This document shows, piece by piece, positions 61,314 through 64,000 of a stretch of DNA of 64,000 nt; the stretch's first letter is position 1; each line of letters starts with the position of its first letter. Made by a program: the position numbers and the translations under genes. The stretch spans positions 494-64,493 of the forward strand of contig NZ_SMRT01000017.1 of assembly GCF_004354045.1 (NCBI RefSeq). Direction: 5' to 3'. Source of the DNA: Paenibacillus piri (GTDB taxonomy: Bacteria; Bacillota; Bacilli; Paenibacillales; NBRC-103111). The notes under the pieces are model-generated. The model did no database searches. It was not told the origin of the DNA and worked only from the letters and a program-made list of their open reading frames with translations.

Positions 61314-62539
61314 AGAGAATTCCCACCTTCGTCTTTTATCGTTTCATCTTCCGCTTCTTCCCGTACGACCGAGCTTGAATATACCGTTTCTCCGCAGGAA
61401 ACCGTCTTAAGCAGCGTCCAGCCGCTATCGGGCGACTGCTCGTACAGGATGAAATCCGCCGGAGAGCCGGGCCGGATCGTTCCGACGCCGTCTCCGGCGA
61501 GCCCGAGCAGCTCGGCCGGATGCAGCGTCGCCATATTGATCGCTTCCCCAAACGAGCAAATGCCCGCTGCGGCCGCACGCTGCAGACCGATATGCAGCGG
61601 CGTCGCCGAGCCGGCCAGTATGTCCGGCGTCGCTGCCAAATGCAGAAATCCGTCCGCCTCCAGCACGACATCGTCATTAATATGCGTGCGGTATCGGCCG
61701 GGCGGCATACCCGCCAAATGGACGGCGTCGCTCGTCAGGATCGCTTTGCGTCCTTTCGTGCGGATCATTACCTTCAGCGTCGACATCGGAAGATGAAAGC
61801 CGTCGGGAATGAGACCCGCCCATAAGCGGTCATCGGCCAGCTGCGCCCATATATAGTTGGGATGACGCTTGATGTACGGATGCGCGCCGTTGCCCAAATG
61901 AGTGCTCATCGTCGCTCCGGCTTCGACCGCTGCCTGAATCTGCTCCTCCGTGGCGGCGGTATGGCCGATCGAGCCGACGATCCCGAGCTGCCGCAGCTGC
62001 TTATAGAAGGAGACCGCCCCCGGCTTCTCCGGCGCCAGCGTCACCTTGCAAATGCGTCCCCCCGCCGCTTCGTTCCACGCCATAAACTCCTGCCAATCCG
62101 GGTCTCTCACCCATTTGCGGTTATGCGCACCGCGCGGGCCGTCCTCCAGCGCAATAAAAGGTCCCTCCACATGAATGCCGATAACCGCATAATCGACCTG
62201 CGGGTCGGCTTCGCACGCTTCGGCAATCGTTCGTAGGCAGCGAAGCATACGCTCGCGCGTTCCGGTCACGACGGTAGGGCAAAAACGGGTAACGCCCCCC
62301 CGATGCAAGGTGCGCACGACCTGCCTGACCGTTTCCACCGTCATATCCGCATCGTTCAGATCGAAGCCGCCGATACCGTTAAGCTGCACGTCGATCAGCC
62401 CTGGCGCGATCCAGCGATCCGCCGTCAAATGCGCCGGTTCCGCCGGTTCGACGACGACGACACGGCTGCCTTCAACGGTAACCGCAATGTTTTCCCCGGT
62501 AATCCAATGCTTGCCCGTCCAGGTTTGAGCCTGTTTCAT
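61310..62539 (-). CDS. nagA: N-acetylglucosamine-6-phosphate deacetylase
   Basis: 409 residues, amidohydrolase fold. PGLIDVQLNGIGGFD-type start motif (IAPGLIDVQLNGIGG), metal Glu in IHVEGPFIALEDGPRGAHN, metal His in GSIGHTAATEEQI and MSTHLGNGAHPY, catalytic Asp in ILTSDAVHLAG. It removes acetate from GlcNAc-6-phosphate. AAAGGAG 7 nt upstream fixes the start at 62539. 4 bp after nagB. Confidence 0.95.
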   Translation of the reverse strand: MKQAQTWTGKHWITGENIAVTVEGSRVVVVEPAEPAHLTADRWIAPGLIDVQLNGIGGFDLNDADMTVETVRQVVRTLHRGGVTRFCPTVVTGTRERMLRCLRTIAEACEADPQVDYAVIGIHVEGPFIALEDGPRGAHNRKWVRDPDWQEFMAWNEAAGGRICKVTLAPEKPGAVSFYKQLRQLGIVGSIGHTAATEEQIQAAVEAGATMSTHLGNGAHPYIKRHPNYIWAQLADDRLWAGLIPDGFHLPMSTLKVMIRTKGRKAILTSDAVHLAGMPPGRYRTHINDDVVLEADGFLHLAATPDILAGSATPLHIGLQRAAAAGICSFGEAINMATLHPAELLGLAGDGVGTIRPGSPADFILYEQSPDSGWTLLKTVSCGETVYSSSVVREEAEDETIKDEGGNSL

Positions 62540-62543
62540 CGGC

Positions 62544-63287
62544 TTACTCCTTTCCGAACAGCTCGGCTTCCGAAGCGGACTGCCGATCAAGAAATAACGT
62601 ATAATCGGGATGCGACTTCAAGATGGTTGCGGGAATTTCACGGGTCACCTCGCTGGCAAAAAAATGCCGGATCGCACGCGCCTTCACTTTATGCGGCACA
62701 CACGAAATGATCGTTTTGCATTGCATAATTTGATGAACCGTCATCGTAATCGCCTGCTTCGGAACCTCCTCCAGCGAGGCAAACCAGCCTTCACCCACCT
62801 GCTGTCTTTTACAGGCTTCATCCAATTGGACCACGATATAAGCCGCTTCCGTCTCAAAGTCGGCAGGCGGGTCGTTGAACGCGATATGCGCATTTTCACC
62901 GATTCCGATTAACGCCAGATCAATCGGTTCCTTGCGGATTTCCCGGGTCAATACTGCAATGTGCTCGTCGATATTTCCTTCTCCGTTAACGAAATGGGCC
63001 ATTTGGAGCGGAACCGAATCGACAAACCGCTCCTTCAAATATTTGCGGAAGCTGGCAGGATGGCTTTCCGAAAGATTTACATATTCATCCAGATGGAACA
63101 TTTCGACCTTGCTCCAATCCACATCCGTATGGACCAATGCTTGCAGCGTTTCAAATTGCGAAGCGCCTGTGGATAACACCAGGCGGGCCCTCCCTTTTTG
63201 CGCGATCGTTCCTTTGAGCAGATTTGCTGCCAATGAAGCCGCTTCCTGCCCCAGCTCCTCGGCATTTCGCAAAATTTTTACATTCAT
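62544..63287 (-). CDS. nagB: glucosamine-6-phosphate deaminase
   Basis: 247 residues, NagB/6-phosphogluconolactonase fold. FHLDEYVNLSESHPASFRKYL (catalytic Asp), ALIGIGENAHIAFNDPPADF (the GxNGHIGFNEP site in the variant form ENAHIAFNDP). It turns glucosamine-6-phosphate into fructose-6-phosphate and ammonia. GGGGAG upstream of the ATG. First gene of the nag operon, directly downstream of twin LacI-type operators. Confidence 0.92.
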   Translation of the reverse strand: MNVKILRNAEELGQEAASLAANLLKGTIAQKGRARLVLSTGASQFETLQALVHTDVDWSKVEMFHLDEYVNLSESHPASFRKYLKERFVDSVPLQMAHFVNGEGNIDEHIAVLTREIRKEPIDLALIGIGENAHIAFNDPPADFETEAAYIVVQLDEACKRQQVGEGWFASLEEVPKQAITMTVHQIMQCKTIISCVPHKVKARAIRHFFASEVTREIPATILKSHPDYTLFLDRQSASEAELFGKE

Positions 63288-63347
63288 CCTGTTCTCCCCT
63301 TCAAAATCAAAATAGGTTATAAAACCGGCAAAATATAACCGTTTTTT

Positions 63348-63390
63348 ATTATAGAAACCGATTTCTGTTCATCTGTAGAAATCGGTTTCT
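63348..63390 (-). promoter_or_regulatory. nagBA promoter with twin LacI-type operators
   Basis: Two copies of one imperfect dyad in opposite orientation: AGAAACCGATTTCT (63353-63366) and AGAAATCGGTTTCT (63377-63390), 24 bp centre to centre. A minus-strand TATAAT (63348-63353) adjoins the first. The LacI-type gene that follows (63431, same strand, upstream) is the likely source of the repressor. A small stem (GGTTATA / TATAACC, 63315-63340) lies in the leader. Confidence 0.8.
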
Positions 63391-63430
63391 GACAACAAAG
63401 ATGTAACAATCATATGTGCCGCATGTACAT

Positions 63431-64000
63431 TTATTCCAATTTGGCTGCAGATTTTCGAACGATTAATTCGGGCTCCAGCACAACTTCCTTTGCCCGTATC
63501 TCATTGCCTTCCAGCAGATCCATCAGTGTGCTGCAGGCAAATCTGCCCATTTCGTATTTCGGGAGATCTACAGTCGTTAATGCGGGCGTAAGCATTTGCG
63601 ATAATTCGATGTTGTCGAACCCGATAACGGAAATTTGGCCGGGCACCTCAATTCCATATTCGCCAAGCTCATTGATAACGCCGGCAGCCGTAAGGTCATT
63701 GCAGGCCAAAATGGCGGTAGGCCGCTCGGCCATGTGCAGCAGCTTGCGGGTCAGCAGCTTGCCGTTCGTAAATTCAAAGGCGCTGCCGTACGAGATGTCC
63801 TCGGAATCTTCCGACTCTTGAAACCATGCCTTGAGCGGCGTAATTCCCGCTTCCCGATGGGCGTCCTGATAGCCGTTCAGCAGGCTGATCCGGCTCGGCC
63901 GGTTTAACGGCGCGGTAACCAGAGCGATACGGGTATGACCCTGCCCGATTAAATAACGGCAGGCCATATACGCCCCTTTTCGGTAATCGAATCCAATCTG
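63431..64000 (-). CDS. LacI-family transcriptional regulator (N-terminal part outside window)
   Basis: The C-terminal about 189 residues of a LacI-type sensor domain: IGFDYRKGAYMACRYLIGQGHTRIALV, AILACNDLTAAGVINELGEYGIEVPGQISVIGFDNIELSQMLTPALTTVDLP, then ELIVRKS near the end. These are the standard PBP1-fold landmarks. The frame is open to the window edge, so the DNA-binding domain lies beyond. It is upstream of nagBA with the twin operators in between, so it is probably their repressor (NagR-like), responding to an amino-sugar phosphate. Confidence 0.9.
   Translation of the reverse strand, partial: QIGFDYRKGAYMACRYLIGQGHTRIALVTAPLNRPSRISLLNGYQDAHREAGITPLKAWFQESEDSEDISYGSAFEFTNGKLLTRKLLHMAERPTAILACNDLTAAGVINELGEYGIEVPGQISVIGFDNIELSQMLTPALTTVDLPKYEMGRFACSTLMDLLEGNEIRAKEVVLEPELIVRKSAAKLE

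Noticed and set aside
59808..61796. 662-codon plus-strand open frame
   Set aside because: Antisense to the Gfo/Idh and nagA genes, with no recognisable domain and no start signal.

Overview
The window reads like a chromosomal stretch of a Paenibacillus-type Firmicute (Bacillales). The basis is strong AGGAGG-type ribosome binding sites with some TTG and GTG starts, YesM/YesN-type sensor and regulator pairs beside ATPase-less sugar ABC importers, AraR operators like those of Bacillus, S-layer homology repeats, and several families of small palindromic intergenic elements. No rRNA or tRNA gene was seen. Most genes are on the minus strand and serve uptake and breakdown of plant or cell-wall sugars.

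Layout. 0-3.5 kb: end of an IS1182-type transposase, a TIM-barrel sugar isomerase, and a GntR regulator followed by a tartrate/D-malate-type dehydrogenase that has a clear operator-promoter. 3.7-8.5 kb: a sugar ABC importer (binding protein, two permeases) plus two short-chain dehydrogenases. 9.1-11.4 kb: a GntR/FCD regulator, a cupin and a third dehydrogenase; one palindrome (CTAATATATTAG) lies upstream of both operons around this regulator, and an inverted pair of ~160 bp MITE-like elements brackets the cupin-dehydrogenase pair. 12.2-17.4 kb: araA, araB, araD, araR with AraR operators. 17.6-20.2 kb: a more AT-rich accessory patch with small DUF1801 and START-like proteins, a P-loop kinase, an IS5-type transposase stub and a chloramphenicol acetyltransferase-like gene end cut by a MITE.

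20.4-26.8 kb: three Gfo/Idh/MocA oxidoreductases, an AraC regulator, a TIM-barrel isomerase and a DUF993 protein, probably an uncharacterised oxidised-sugar pathway. 27.1-30.2 kb: a cobalamin riboswitch, terminator, possible Cys-rich leader ORF and the cobalt importer genes cbiMNQO. 30.2-31.0 kb: decaying remains, including a deletion scar joining the start of a MalF-type gene to the end of a MalG-type gene. 31.2-38.8 kb: a sugar importer, isomerase and YesN/YesM pair. 39.1-42.8 kb: MFS transporter, aldo/keto reductase, MATE pump. 43.3-54.1 kb: an LplABC-like importer with an FAD oxidoreductase and an SGNH hydrolase, an oxalate decarboxylase-like bicupin, and a second YesN/YesM pair. 54.2-57.3 kb, plus strand: MFS transporter, isomerase, AEC transporter. 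57.6-64 kb: nagB, nagA, two Gfo/Idh enzymes, an orphan sugar-binding lipoprotein and the end of a LacI-type regulator, with twin operators whose core recurs upstream of the second YesN gene.

How they work together: three ABC importers lack an ATPase gene, as is usual for Firmicute sugar importers that share an MsmK-like ATPase. Imported sugars would feed dehydrogenase and isomerase sets and the ara and nag pathways, each under a local regulator. Families were assigned by reading motifs only; no database search was run, and substrates other than arabinose, glucosamine-6-phosphate derivatives and cobalt are inferred or unknown.
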